64,000 bases of DNA, taken from positions 15,033,501 to 15,097,500 of the forward strand of contig NC_073356.2 of assembly GCF_027580225.2 (NCBI RefSeq). Direction: 5' to 3'. Below the pieces are notes generated by a model, which had not been told where the DNA came from, made no database searches, and was given only the letters and a program-made list of their open reading frames with translations. The translations under genes were made by a program, and so were the position numbers. Below are positions 40,131 through 53,869 of the stretch, in pieces. The number at the start of each line of letters is the position of its first letter. Position 1 is the first letter of the stretch. The DNA is from Misgurnus anguillicaudatus. Lineage: Eukaryota > Chordata > Actinopteri > Cypriniformes > Cobitidae.

Positions 40131-40202
40131 TATGTTGTGTGGGCCGATTTGGGCCAAAATGCCAGGGCCAAATTTTTGTCCCAGTCCAGCCCTGGGTGAG
40201 AG

Positions 40203-42212
40203 CGATCAACACAGCGATCGCTGATAGGCTGAAGAGGAGAGAAGGTTGAGAATATAAAGAGCTTTGAAGATGTCAGACGTTTTTGTTGGTGGCACTTTGT
40301 GCATACGTTGCTTGTGCTCGTTGTTACGGTGGAGATCGGCTGGGTTGACTCACACTTATCCCTCAGGGAAGACGAGAGGTTGGAGACGTTGGAATAAGGA
40401 AGTTATCATGTGATTTGGATGTGGAGAAGCAAACACGACGCTGGTGGATGTATATTGGGAAATCGGTTGGACAACCAAGCGTGAGTAAACAATCACAACG
40501 AAACGCTCTGTGTTATCCAGAAGAGGAGTTACTATTATCTTTTTGGGGGTGTTGAAGGTTACCGGCCCTGTGGAGGTTGAATGCGTAGGCGAGCCGAAGA
40601 AGTAACCGGAAGACATAGAGGGGCGTTGTGAATATATTTACCTGTGAAATCTTTTCTCTTTCTCTGGCGTGTACAACGCCCAACCCGCCTCTCGAGCAGC
40701 CAAGACCTAGGCGGCCAAGCCTTAAACTTCACGTGGAGTGCGTGTGCAGAGTGCTGTAGTGAGTGTGGCTTTTACCGTGTGTTTCACTAAGCTTGCTGTG
40801 TGTGTGCTGTATTGACAGTAAACGAAGCCGCCCGGGCCCTGTGCAGATTGTGCGAAGAAAATAGCATGTTGAGGCCTGAGCCAGAGGAGAGAAACTGTAT
40901 TAAAGGTCCAGTAGTGTGAGTAACCTACCTGTGCAGTATATCTCTTACCTGTGTTTACAGCAACGCCTCGAAGAGGACCAAGCAGTGTCAGTAGTGAGAA
41001 ACCCTTTACCTCTGTCTCCACGGATGCTTTGGAGTATATTAAAGGTCCAGTAGTGTGAGTAACCTACCTGTGCAGTATATCTCTTACCTGTGTTTACAGC
41101 AACGCCTCGAAGAGGACCAAGCAGTGTCAGTAGTGAGAAACCCTTTACCTCTGTCTCCACGGATGCTTTGGAGTATATTAAAGGTCCAGTAGTGTGAGTA
41201 ACCTACCTGTGCAGTATATCTCTTACCTGTGTTTACAGCAACGCCTCGAAGAGGACCAAGCAGTGTCAGTAGTGAGAAACCCTTTACCTTTGTCTCCACG
41301 GATGCTTTGGAGTATATTAAAGGTCCAGTAGTGTGAGTAACCTACCTGTGCAGTATATCACTTACCTGTGTTTACAGTAACGCCTCGAAGAGGACCAAGC
41401 AGTGTCAGTAGTGAGAAACCCTTTACCTCTGTCTCCACGAATGCTTTGGAGTATATTAAAGGTCCAGTAGTGTGAGTAACCTACCTGTGCAGTATATCAC
41501 TTACCTGTGTTTACAGCACCGCCTCGAAGAGGACCAAGCAGTGTCAGTAGTGAGAAACCCTTTACCTCTGTCTCCACGGATGCTTTGGAGTATATTAAAG
41601 GTCCAGTAGTGTGAGTAACCTACCTGTGCAGTATATCACTTACCTGTGTTTGCAGCAACGCCTCGAAGAGGACCAAGCAGTGTCAGTAGTGAGAAAACCC
41701 TTTACCTCTGTCTCCACGGATGCTTTGGAGTGTATTAAAGGCCTAGTGTTGTGAGTAACCTACCTGTACAGAGTGTAACTTACCTGTGTCTGCAGCCGTG
41801 CCTTGTGGTGGATCCCCTGCGTCCAGTGAGGTCAAGACGGAGTGACCTGAGGGCGAGAGAGACAGAAACAACAGTCAGATAAGTTGTGACTCGGTGCTGG
41901 ACCAACGTTAATTGTGTGTTCCTTATTTTGCCTCCAGGAGGAAGCGGAGGGCGCCACGAGTTCAAAAACACCACAGAAGGAGACTCCTGGCCCCCGTCCC
42001 CTGGTCCAACTCGCCCTGGAGGCGAAAAGAAGATTGTTTTTAAGCTGCCCCTCCCCTTTTTCCCTTACCTTTTAAATATTTAATAAAGATACCTTTTAAC
42101 TGTAGTATACTCGTCTGTCTGGTCATTGGGGTGGTCTTGGGAACCTCCTCGAGGTGGAAAGTAGAGAGGGGCGTGGCCTGTTAGCTACCTTGGGTCTGCC
42201 CCGGCCGTGACA
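40203..42212 (+). mobile_element. LTR-like unit with 139-bp repeats (plus orientation)
   Basis: Ends with an R/U5-like tail: AATAAA near 42081, then gtctgtctggtcattggggtggt and cctcctcgaggtgg, finishing ccgtgaca at 42212. The same tail occurs in opposite orientation at 58400-58530 and the upstream part (tggagtgcgtgtgcagag) also matches that copy near 63570. A solo LTR of a gypsy-like family is my best reading. The left boundary is not resolved; no coding frame recognised. Confidence 0.5.
40898..41800 (+). repeat. 139-bp tandem repeat, ~6 copies
   Basis: attaaaggtccagtagtgtg recurs at about 40898, 41037, 41176, 41315, 41454 and 41594, the spacing being 139-140 bp; a diverged copy follows at 41735. 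Copies differ by only a few bases. Each holds a donor-like agt-gtgagtaacc and an acceptor-like cctgtgtttacag on the plus strand. Confidence 0.9.
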
Positions 42213-43245
42213 TTTACTTTGAATTAAATGACACCACTTAATTTACCTTTTGAAACACAATCACATTCAAAAACAGTGAGAAAATAACCGCTTCAATGAG
42301 CATTCACAATTTCACACCCAAAACACTGATGAATGTCCCTGTTAAAATGTTCAACCACAGTTCACTTCAAGTTTTATAACCCAACTTTAAGGTTTTAACT
42401 GTACCGTCCATCAAACCACAATGTCCCAAAAGAACAAATAGGAAATACCAGTCTGTAGAATGATGCGTGGAAATATGTTGTCTTGAAGTAGCGTGCGTTG
42501 AAATTAACTCGAGAGATGTAACTTAGTTGCCTCTTCCAGTCGCAATATCAATATCAGATGAATCACACAGATGAATTACAAACGAACCACCCTCGAGATG
42601 AATCAGCTGAGATGTCGTTTGGATGGCAGGGTAAACTCAAATCTTCTCAAAACAGTGCTTTATATCACGATTATATACAGCAGCCGCTGTCTCACGTGTA
42701 AGGACACGTGTTAACCACAAAATAAAACGACGGATCCGTCCATACCAAAAACGTCACTTCAGTGTAAAGTAAATAACGTGACACAGCAAAAATATGTCAG
42801 ATATAGCAAAAATGTCACAAATACGAGAAGAAAACTCACTTATTAAGCACTTTAACGTGTGCCTGCAGCCAGCATAAAGTTACTGCGTCATTCCAGCAAC
42901 AGCTGAGCTTCTTGGGAGCCGATCGTCAAAATGCAATCTTCAACTGTAAAACACTTACAGTCCACAATACAGTGATGTCCTCTGTCCGACCAAAACTCCG
43001 ATTTAGTTCTCTTAAAGCAACTTTATCGAACGAGCTTCTCGGACACGACACGACACACACTTCAGCTTACTCTTCTACTTTTTTCTACTGCGCGCTCTGC
43101 TTCGTGCACTCTCACCACTCGCACGTAAACCAGTCTGCGCGTCAAAATAAAAGTCTCTCAAAAATAATTGTTATAAAAGTAGATCCCGTTACATTTATAT
43201 AGCGGAACTAATGTTCTGAGGTTTGTTTGAGTCAGACGCATATTG
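42213..43245. other. Non-coding, possible LTR fragment at right end
   Basis: aataaaagtctctc (43147) followed by gatcccgttaca to 43192 looks like the end of an LTR, but no matching partner or target duplication was found. No gene. Confidence 0.35.
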
Positions 43246-43752
43246 ATGTAACACCAGCATCGTAGTATTTACATGCTTTGAAGTATGTAGTGCAAATAGG
43301 TTGCACGTGTGTGGACTGACTGCACATAGATCGCACGGGCCGAGTTACCTGCGGTTTTGTTAAGTTTCTGGTAAAGTCATTACATTTATAAGTTTACCGA
43401 GACACACAGAAGAGAAGTTGCCTCTGTTACCTGTTTTGTGTTGTCATTCCCTTTGGAGTTAATGCGGCCAATGAGGTATGAATAGTTTTTTTTATTTGTA
43501 ATTATGTTAAGTATAAATGTGTTAATGTTTATTTGCAGTCAATTTATTGTTGTGTTGCTTGTTTATTCATGTGCTTTTCTCTGTGAGAATATTTCTTATT
43601 TCTGTAACTTATGTGATTTATGTTTTGTTTAGTTCTGACGGCATGCTTTATCCCATGTTTGATGGCATATTTTGATGGCATCGAGGATGACTAATAAATG
43701 CCCGTAAAGAAGAACGCTTTGTGTCCGTGTCTATTAACTGGAGGGAGTTATA
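43246..43752 (+). repeat. Predicted 5' LTR of the decayed Pao/BEL element
   Basis: Starts tgtaacacc and has AATAAA at about 43694 some 55 bp before its end at ggagttata. The following gtgagaactcagcctgctcg resembles the leader after the first Pao/BEL 5' LTR. No second LTR remains in the window, so the limits are guesses. Confidence 0.4.
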
Positions 43753-44383
43753 GTGAGAACTCAGCCTGCTCGACACGAAGCGGAGACGTGGGGAGATTAT
43801 GATCTGCACCTGCCGCTCGTCGACGGAGCTGCACGCAAGTTTACATTTGAGTGTGAATTCAAGCATCAAAGATAAGACTGTGCATACAATGTTAACATAT
43901 TAAGAGGCAAGCAGAACCCGGAAGCACTGTTTGGTTAAACCTTCAAGAAGTCAAATATTTAAAATAAGTTAAATATTAAGAAGTGGAATAGCCTTCAACT
44001 GCAAAAGGGGTTCTATAAGTGCTAAAAGTTAAATGTTAATTTGTGATGTGCATGTTTACATGTTGGAGTGATTGTTCAACTCATTAAGTTATTTACTTCT
44101 AAGCAATTTGAAGGGTAAATAATTATTTAAAGGGACCATCATAATATTTCACATTTTTGTTGTTATTATTTTGGTGTTAAAGAGAAGTGTTAATTCTGTT
44201 TTAAGTGAAAATAAGTTCATTTGAATTGTGAAAAGTGTTTCTAGCAGAGTACACTGTAAAACATACATGGTGAATTCTAAAGTTTAAGTGTATTATTACA
44301 ATATAAACAAAAGCTTACTGGTAACATTAAACTAGGCTTGTTAGTTACTTTAGCTCATTCTAAGGTTTAGCTACTAAACAAAG
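43753..44383 (+). other. Leader of decayed Pao/BEL element
   Basis: Non-coding AT-rich interval before the gag frame, similar in length and position to the 531-bp leader of the intact element. Confidence 0.4.
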
Positions 44384-47300
44384 GTGCTAATTCATAAAAT
44401 ATCAAAATGTCAGAGCACGAGTATGAGACAAGTGAGAGGCTTAGATGCGAACAATAGAGAAACAGTATTACAGCAGCAGTTTAAAGGCCTTGATATAGAT
44501 GCAAACCTATCAAAAGAGACTGAGGTAGCTGTAGAAACTCAAGCTACTTTAGAGGAAAGTCTAAGAAGAAGCCAGAGGAAACGAGAGCTTACGGAAAAGG
44601 GTAAAGAACTGTATGAAAGCCAAACTAAAAAGCTTCAACATCGCTTTACTACCTCTTATGACAAATGGAAAGTTCTTGCTAAAGAGACTAGAAAGGCAAT
44701 TGATGGAACATCCTCAACTGAAATCCTGCAAACCTACATAACTAAGATCAGTAAAGCTTCAACAAGTGTAAAACAAGCTTATCAAGATTTACGTCAACAC
44801 ACTACTCCAGATGGCAAGACGCGCCGCAGAGTAGACACGTGTGATGCTGTCTCAGGAAAGCTATTGGAGCATGCAGAGGACTCTCTTGAATTAAGAGAAA
44901 AGGTACCAGATACTCGCAAAGAACGAGCATACTGGTCTGAGACTGGCTCAGTGCTTACAAATGCAACTTCAAAAAGGTCTAGTATATGTTCACAAAGTTC
45001 AAAGTTTACAAGCATCAGTTCAAAGCGATCAACCCTGACCTCTTCAAAGAAACTGGAAGCTGCAGCAGAGCTTGCTGCAACTCAAGCCACATTAAAGGTG
45101 TTAGAGGACATGGAACTTAAGGAACAAGAGCTTGGGAACCTTGAAGTTGAGAACAGAAAGAAGCTTGCACTGCAAGAAGAAGAAAATGTTGCAAGAAAAA
45201 AATTATTAGAAGAGAAGCGCAGGCAGTTAGAGCGCTTAGAGACTGTAAAGAAAATGAATGCTGCAAAAGCACGTCTACAGGTCTACGAGCAGGAAAATGG
45301 CTCAGACGAAGAGATATCGGAGTTGCTTCATAGCAGTAAACATGAAACCGAACCTAAAAGAAGCGTTTCTAAGCATCATGTGGCTACACCACAGAACACC
45401 ACACATGTGCAACCTGCTGCCATTGCTCATCAAACAGATGGCACTACAGCTCTTGCCAAAGCAATTACAGAGTCAATCAATGCAAGTCATCTTCCAATAC
45501 CAGAGCCTTCTGTTTTCAATGGAGATCCACTAAGGTACAAGGACTGGAAAACATCTTTTGAGACATTGATTGGTAGGAAGAATATTCCAGTAAATGAGAA
45601 GGTTTACTACCTCCGAAAGTATGTTGGAGGACCTGCAAAGAAAGCTATTGAAGGTTACTTCATGCTAGGCACGGATGCTGCATATTATTCAGCATTGGAC
45701 ATCATGGAAGAAAGGTATGGAAGTCCTTTTATGATTGCCAAGGCTTTCAGAGATAAGATATCTTCATGGCCAAAAATAGGACCCAAGGACAGCATTGAAC
45801 TAAGGGAATTCTCAGATTTTCTTAGAAGCTGTGAAACTGCAATGTTGCAGCTCAAGAGTCTTGCAGTCTTAAATGACTGCAGTGAAAACCAAAGAATGCT
45901 CAACAAGCTTCCTGATTGGCTTATAGCGAGATGGAACAGAGAGGTCCTGGCGGTTGAAGAATCAACACATGATTTTCCAAGCTTTAGTGAATTTGTTTGG
46001 TTTGTTTCGAGAGAAGCTAAGATAGCATGCAATCCTGTGACATCTCTTCATGCTTTGAAGTCTGGTGATAGTGATAAGGTTAAAACACCTAAGCCTCGAA
46101 ATGTTGGTGCAAAGGTTCTGGCAAGCAGCTCAGAAGAAAACACAGACGTTAAAACGTGTCTTTTGTGAGAAGTTGCACCATGGCATTCAAACATGTCGAA
46201 AGTTCAAAGAAAAGTCAATCTCAGAAAGGGTTAAGTTTGTGCGAACTAAAGGACTGTGTTTTGGATGCTTGAAGACAGGACACTATTCTAAGAATTGTGA
46301 AAAGAGGAGTGTCTGTGATACATGTAAAAGGAAGCACCCAATCTGTTTGCATGAAGACCGGTTCAAAGATGATGGAAAGAAAGATCACAGAGATGACGAG
46401 AAAAGGGAGAGTTGGAACCAAGCCAAAGAGAAAAAGTTTAATGAAAGGATGGATTCTAAGCAGTTAAATGAAGCTTCAAAGGAAGCCACCGCTAACCGTG
46501 TGGTACAAAACATGAATGGAACATACACGTCCACCGTTATTCCAGTCTGGTTGTCAACGACAAGTAGCCCAGAGCATGAAGTACTCATATATGCTTTACT
46601 GGATAACCAAAGTGACACCACCTTTATCCTGAAAGAAAAGGCAGATGCTCTGGACACACAGAAGGAGCCAGTGCAACTAAAACTCTCAACTTTGTCATCA
46701 AAAAGTACAGTCATTCCAAGTCAGAAGGTAACTGGGTTGCAGATCAGAGGTTTTTATTCATCGAAGAAAATCACTCTTCCAGTAACCTACTCAAGAGACT
46801 TCATACCTGTCAATGTAAGCCACATTCCCACACCCAAGACAGCAAGAGCATGGCCTCATCTAGAGCATCTTGCAGAAGAGATTGCTCCTTTAATTGACTG
46901 TGACGTCGGCCTGCTCATAGGTTACAACTGCTCTCAAGCCCTGTTACCTAGAGAAGTTGTTTCAGGCAGAGATGAGGAACCTTTTGCTCAAAAAACAGAC
47001 CTCGGGTGGAGTATTGTTGGCTCTGGTAGTTCCTGTTTCGATTACGGAGACGCTATTGGAAGCAGTCACAGAACTATTGTCAGACAAGTAATGCCATGCA
47101 TTCAGTCATCTGCCAATCTGCCAAGTGAAATCCGATACATATGTCGAACACAAGTCAAAGAGTTAGTCACTCCGCCAAATGTTATAAAGATGTTGGAGTC
47201 AGACTTAATGAAAGAAGCGTGGAAGATGCTCACTTCTCACAAGAAGATCTTCGCTTCATTTCAATTATTGAGGAAGGAATCAAGATTAAGCCTGATGGTC

Positions 47301-48195
47301 ACTGTGAAATGCCCTTGCCATTTAAGGAAGACAGGCCGAGTCTGCCAGACAACAGGAAATGTGCCATTCATTGCCTTAAGTGTTTGAGGAAGAGGTTTGA
47401 AAAAGACAAACAGTACCATAAGGACTACTTAAGCTTCATGAACAAAACGATGATGCGCGGAGATGCTGAGAAAGTTCCTGACGAAGAAATCAACAAGAGC
47501 CCTGTTTGGTACATCCCTCATCACGGGGTGTATCACCCACAAAAACCAGGCAAGATACGCGTTGTGTTCGACTGTTCAGCGAAATTTCAAGGTGTGTCAT
47601 TGAACGATCATTTGCTTACTGGGCCAGAGCTGACCAATACATTGATAGGTGTTCTCTGTCGTTTCCGCAAAGGTCCAGTAGCGATAATGTGCGACATAGA
47701 GCGCATGTTCCATCAGTTTCAAGTAAGAGCAGAAGATCAAGACTATCTAAGGTTTCTCTGGTGGGAGAATGGGGATTACCACTGTGAACCATCCATCGTT
47801 CGAAGGAAAGTGCACTTGTTTGGTGCAGCCTCGTCACCTGGCTGTGCAAACTATGGTCTCAAACACATTGCTGCACAAGGGCAAGGTCGCTTCAGTGAAA
47901 CATCCATCCGCTTCATTGAAAGAAACTTTTATGTGGATGATGGGTTGATCAGTGTTTCAACAGATGGAGAAGCAAAACAGCTAGTCAGTGAAGCAAGACA
48001 ACTATGTAGTGAAGGCAAGCTACGCATCCACAAATTTGTGTCTAACAGTAAAGAGGTTCTAGATTCAATTCCCAAAGAAGAGTGTGCTCAAACAACAATA
48101 CATCAAGACCTAGCCTTGGGAGAATACCAAATGGAGAGAGCCCTAGGGGTTAACTGGTGCATTACCTCAGATCAGTTCAGATTCAGAACAGTGGT
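44384..48195 (+). pseudogene. gag-pol: Decayed, 3'-truncated Pao/BEL gag-pol
   Basis: Gag coiled coil and capsid-like region (EPSVFNGDPLRYKDWKTSF, 44384-46150), zinc knuckle CFGCLKTGHYSKNC and CDTCKRKHPIC (about 46257-46350), protease with YALLDNQSDTTFI (about 46590), then reverse transcriptase with RVVFDCSAKF, CDIERMFHQF and YVDD (about 47550-47945). Frames change near 46150-46165 and near 47204, the latter at a point where one T seems missing compared with the intact copy (LDFNER there). Similarity to the intact copy ends at about 48195, so RNase H and integrase are gone. It is a different Pao/BEL lineage from the intact one, with clearly diverged residues. Confidence 0.93.
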
Positions 48196-49139
48196 GAGTG
48201 AACAACCGTTCTCTGTCTTTTCTCGGTCAAATAGGCACAAAATTCTACATTTATGTTACATTTTGACAACAAATATGACTCACTTTCCATAAAGATTAAT
48301 GTTCCTATCGGTGAAATGGCCCTTTAAGTGTCTCAATGCTTCATCAGCAGCATAACTGTAGTTGAGTTAATGTGGCTTTATCAGCCTCTAAATGCAGTGT
48401 AAAGATGTCACATAAAATACTAAAATATGTATCCAGCAATGCACCGATAGAAGTAGAATAATTGGGTATTAATGCAAGGTAAAACATTATTTTCTGGTCG
48501 CTAGCGCTTTGCAAAGAAACACTATCAAGTGTCATGAACAGCTATCCCAAGGCTTTTTACATAGGTACTCAATTTATTGCCTGATTAGAAATTGAACAAA
48601 ACTGCATTCCTTGGGGGTTTTACTAGCTTACATTCTGGTAAACATAGGACAGCATTAGACGATTAAAACACTCTTAACCCATACCCCAAGTAAATTACAT
48701 ACCCTACATGAAATAATCCTTATCACTTTATCCGGGACCATTTCCTCAAGGATGCTGGTACACAATCCTTATCACTTTATCCGGGACCATTTCCTCAAGG
48801 ATGCTGGTACACAATCCCACTATTGCATAAGCCTTCTCCAGGTCCGCCTGTTGATGTTATTCCCACCCGGTTCTTTAGATGGGTCCTGGATATTTTTGGC
48901 TCTAATGTATTGGCTATTCTGAACAGCTCATTGAACAGTGGTTGTGTTCCTAAAATAAAATAAAAATTACCAGATAAAAGGTATCTGACAGCTACAATAT
49001 GTTGTTTTAAAAATGTATAAATTAATAAATTAAAATGAATTACATCATTATGGGGAAGTGGTATTAAATATTTAGTAAAACATATATTCGTTCCGTGGGT
49101 TGACATTCGATTTTCAGTTTTGAGATTTGAATATATATA
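48196..49139. other. Non-coding with a 49-bp tandem duplication
   Basis: A 49-bp unit (aatccttatcactttatccg...) occurs twice without change at 48715-48812. Nothing else recognised. Confidence 0.6.
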
Positions 49140-49390
49140 TAAATATTTTACAGCATTAATGCAGAGCTTTAACCAAGCAGGAAGTGCGCCTCACACTCCC
49201 GCTCTATAGGTGGCGCAGAGAATCCAACATCCATAGCAAACAGCCACCAAACGCCACCAGTAGGAGAGATAGCCTCGAACGGAAAGCACGCTTCCTGCTT
49301 TGCCATTCACGCTAATAGTGTGTAAATAACATTCAGTTTCTTGCAAAAACTGATTGATTTGCTTCACAAGACGTCAATATGTCACATGGA
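49140..49390. repeat. Left part of repeat interrupted by DIRS-like element
   Basis: ggaagtgcgcctcacactcc and cttgcaaaaactgattgatttgc match (partly inverted) the interior of the Harbinger-type element at 5.5-7.1 kb. The partner lies after 55777, where atgggggattacttttgtattg continues the same family. Confidence 0.55.
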
Positions 49391-51149
49391 GTTCTCTTTC
49401 GAGAGCGGTCACTCGACATTGCGTCCGCTGACGCTATGGGGAAACTCCTCCCTCTTCCGGTTTCTGAAGCTTTTATTGAACAACGCCAGTGTACTGGCCA
49501 ATGCCGCCCATGACAGCATATAGGGGCGGGACTTCCGCTGCTCTATAGCCTGTTTAGGTGGCAAAATACTATAATTCTTTCTCTTCCCCGTGACTGAAGC
49601 GTCTCGCCGTAGATCGTCGCACTTGTGAGGGATGCAAGGATCGTGTCCCTTACACGCGTTCCGGCAGAATTTTTACAAGGATTTAGAGCTCCGCTCCGCG
49701 AGTGAAGAACCGTGTATTTTATGGACTCTGAGATATATCGAAAAACTGCATTCTCGGCAGCGAACCGCCGCCAGCACGCCGTTGGTGGCAATGCTGCCAA
49801 ACTGAGGAGAACGTCGCGTGCCTTCCACGGTAACGTTACACCCGCCCTATTAGCCTCATACCCTCGGGGGATTCCGAGGTTACGGACACGGGAAAGCCAC
49901 AAGGCTTCCTTTCCCCACCTATGCAATGCGTAAAATGCCACAGTGTGCACAATTCATTTACCGTTGCAAATACCCTCTCATATGTGTTTGTCCTGTACTT
50001 ATAGCACGCTTCGGCCGCTCCCCTTACATGATTAGACCCCCACCATGGCGTCTGCCTTGCAATTTAACGCACTTCGGCCAGTGCAAGCAGGAACAGACCC
50101 CCTTCAGGACCGGTCGTGTGCGAGCACAGCGTGCAGATGACTCCTTTAATAAGACCTTCACCTGCGACATGGCCGTCTGTCACACTTGTATGGATGTAAC
50201 GGTAAGGTTATTTCCTTGGCGTCTACTTTGTGTGATACAGTGCACGCTAGCAGATTTTTCACGTTTCGGACACTAGCACAGCGGCTGGCCTAGCATAACA
50301 TATGCTCGGCTTGCCTCAGGCTCAACCGCGTGACATCCCTGCCGTGGGCGCGGCTATGCACTCATTTCGGCCATGTCACTACGCGAGCTGTTTACACGGA
50401 CCTGCTATTCTTCAGACGTACTGAGGGGGGCAGCAATACACCATTAAGTGTCTAAGCTGCCGCAAAAATTATACAAGAAGAAACGTTACGTATACAGAGA
50501 GTTATACTTGTGCCTGTGATCCAGGCTACATTTATTGCTCTTTGTATGATCAGTGGTGGTACCGCATCACACACCACACACACATTCACGCTCCCCATCT
50601 GTTTCGAGTGACAAAGGGAATATGTGTTGGCTATGTTTAATGATTTCAGATGTTGTGTCCAATGGCCGCTTATGGGCAGCGAGCTGCCAATCAGCACAAC
50701 ATATTTCTGTGCCATGTATATTGACATTCCCTCTGCACTTGCCCTTTTTCAACTATGTGCCAATAGAGACCATATATATAGCAATATACGGCTCTTACGG
50801 AGGACACTCAGCGTGCAGCGCTCAGCCATAACGTTACTCTGAATGTGCCCGTTAAACACGCGCTGCAAAGACAAAGGGGGGAGGATAATGTCGGGTGTGA
50901 TCCTTCGCACCGGGTAGCGATCCGTCTCGAAACGCAATGCACAACGTTCAACCCCGCTCACTAATGCATCCATTACACACGAGCTGCAGACCAATGGGGA
51001 CAGACCGAGTATAGCGAAGTGTGTTGAGTGTGGCCGCTCGCTTCGCCCAGCGATCTGTCTCGACACACACACACAGCAGTGCACAATGCATATCGCACGC
51101 CCCCGATTGGTGGCAAAGTTGCTTTATACTATATACATTGCACTATATA

Positions 51150-51166
51150 TATATGCATGTATATAC

Positions 51167-51214
<48 letters not shown>

Positions 51215-51615
51215 CATTACTAATAGCAGCCTGCACGCCTAGCTATTAATGTATATCTGCATTAAATAAAGGCTCATTGTACTGCATTGCACTATACTCA
51301 TACGTATATTTATATATTTATACATTACTAATAGCAGCCTACATGCCTGGCTATTAATGTATATTTGTATTGAATAGAGGCATATTGTACTGCATTGCAC
51401 TATATATACTCATACGTATATTTATATATTTATACATTACTAATAGCAGCCTGCCCGCCTAGCTATTAATTTATATCTGCATTAAATAAAGGCTCATTGT
51501 ACTGGAGGCTCATTGTACTGCAGTCCACTATATATACACATACGTATATTTATATATACACATTACTAATAGCAGCCTACACGCCTGGCTATTTATGTAT
51601 ATTGGCATTGAATAA
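51150..51615. repeat. (TA)n plus ~110-bp tandem repeats
   Basis: A (ta)n tract at about 51170-51210 is followed by four diverged copies of a unit with cattactaatagcagcct and attaaataaaggctcattg, spaced 108-127 bp apart, inside the DIRS-like element. Confidence 0.85.
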
Positions 51616-53869
51616 AGAGGCTATCTCTCTCCTCACTCAATCCTGCTCTTAGCTCCCCGCCTGAAGGCGGTGAGCCGATGTGGATGTAAATGTCCCTAAC
51701 TATACCAACAGAGGATTACTCGTGCCTTACACATCCATGCAGTATTCAGGCAATATCTCACTACAAACACAGGTATCTGACTCCCTGCGTGCGCGTGGCG
51801 AGCTGTTACTAAGCTGTTCATTCTTAAGGAAATGTCTCTCTTTCTCTCTCGGTTCTGCATCCGACCCTGCACAAAGCAGCGAGCCGCTGCAGACCCAGAC
51901 TTGGTTTTTTTATGGCTCTGTGTGCGGCTAGCGAGCCGGTGCCCTTCAGCGGATCACTCCGCTAGATGATTCACACACGTCTGCATTGGGCACTGTGTGG
52001 TACAGTTCAGGAGTTGCAACATCACTGTACAGCCGTTGACAACCTTTATTAAATGGCAACCTTGCTTCTAAGCACACAGTATGTAACTGGCACCCGACAC
52101 GCATAGACAAGCGGTTACTACCTGTTCCAGCGTATAAGGAGTGTATCTCCTCGCTCTGTGCTATTGCAGAACTAAGCTCTGTTCTTCCATGGCTCTGTGT
52201 AACACATCATTGCTTTATGCCGCACAATATGTAACTGGAATCCTGTGCGCTGCCATCCGTTACAGAAATATCCCAGGTGCATGGAGTCGAATCTGCACTC
52301 GTATCTAGCCATCCCAGCGGTGAGCTGTGACAGGTTTGACTGTTCGGCCATCAGTGCGTGTCTGAACATACAACCCCTTTGGCCCTACCGCAGCCTCTCA
52401 GGCACATATGGCTCGCTGGGCGCTATTATGGTTTGTCATGGGTTTGTAACATCTCCATATGATCGGTGGCGCACACACCTATGTTTAGCAGCAGGCTTGT
52501 TCCACAGCTGACAACATATACTGTAATAGGCACCCACATGTGTGATCGGAGCCATTGCAAACATGTCAATATGGAGCTACAACATCCCGATCGCTCGGCA
52601 ATGTTTAGCTCATTACCTTACCCTGTGCAGCACTCAATTCCTCCCTTGGCTAACGCCGCCGTGATACAGAAGGGAGAGAGTTATGAACACCCGCTTTATA
52701 GGGTATTTGTATATACTATTACCCAGAGCGGCTGCCAATTTGATTCGACACAGACCACCCCAGCTGTGCAGTCCTGTCACATAATCGGCGCAGCGCGCCG
52801 GTACTGAGTCTGGAGTTTTACGAACGGGTAATATAGCTTGTGCCTGACAAGAGAGGTAGAACAGCTTGTGCAGCCGCTATCCTCTCATCCTAGACGACGA
52901 CCCCTGTCGCGATAGGAGACTACTAGGCGCACCGGTGGTGTTTATAGCGGGGTCTGTGTAGACCCGCACACACTCACAGGGTCTAACGCTGTTCCCTCTT
53001 AGCTGAGCAAATGCGCATCCTGCTATCTTATTGCCCGTTTGGGAATGTACCAACCAGCCACAGACACACTCCTTTGATAAGAGTGATTTCTGCATGCGTG
53101 CGTGTGAGCATATAAGCACGGTCTGCATGCCAGCATTACGTTTGTGATTATTTGGGGATATGGACACGGACTTCATGCGAGCCCGTCCCTCTCAGGAGCA
53201 TTCTGGATATGAGTCTGCTAGATATTCCACCCGAGACACTACGGTGTTGGTGACGAACGCCTCTCTGGTTGACCGACTGGCTTACAACTTCACAGCGCAT
53301 CACTTACTGTACCAAACAGCAATTTGCGCCTGCTCTTCATTAAGCAGCTCATGTCTCGGCTACCGCAAATGCGACACAGACTTAAGGGCTGTTAAGGACT
53401 TCAGACTGTTTGAGATTGGTTTGGACGTAATGAATTGGTACATGATGGTGGAAAGTGCAAGCTTTGTCCTTATCCCAGTTGCACTGTGTATGTAACACGT
53501 TGTGCTCGGCCAAGTGCCAGCGGTTACGTGTTGCCCCAATTGGGTTTTGCTGCTTATACACGCAAAATCAGTTAGGAGAGCGAGCCTTTTCTACTAGACG
53601 CCCCTCTTTACGCAGCGCCTGTAATGGTGTTAAGCAATGACTACGACCCGGTGCTCTGTCACGTGTCAAACGTTCTATCTTTGCATCAGTGAGCAGATGA
53701 AGGAGAAGCGGGCTGTCTACCCCAAGGGTTTTTCATGCAGTTATCGCTGTGTTTTTCATGCTGGTGCCTTGGGCGCGCAATGGCCAGGCACAATTAATTC
53801 TCCTAAGTGAGAGAAGCGACCAATCACTTACCTATTTTAGTGCCGTCATGGACTATATATGCCCTAAAG

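Larger units (their letters stand above)
37121..40194. mobile_element. hAT element, 3.07 kb, host to two nested insertions
   Basis: Ends CAGGGGCGGACTGG (37121) and CCAGTCCAGCCCTG (to 40194) are inverted; the 8-bp GGTGAGAG is repeated at 37113-37120 and 40195-40202. It contains a second hAT element (37971-39266) and a foldback MITE (39668-40130). Simple repeats: (gat)n near 37607-37635 and a (aaact)n run at 39424-39505. No transposase frame was found. Confidence 0.85.

Noticed and set aside
42208..43192. Solo LTR with TG...CA ends
   Set aside because: Flanks do not give a target duplication and no partner was found; left as unresolved non-coding.
50749..53495. Frames of 70-116 codons within the DIRS-like interior
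   Set aside because: None shows gag, reverse transcriptase, methylase or recombinase motifs; several run through TA repeats.
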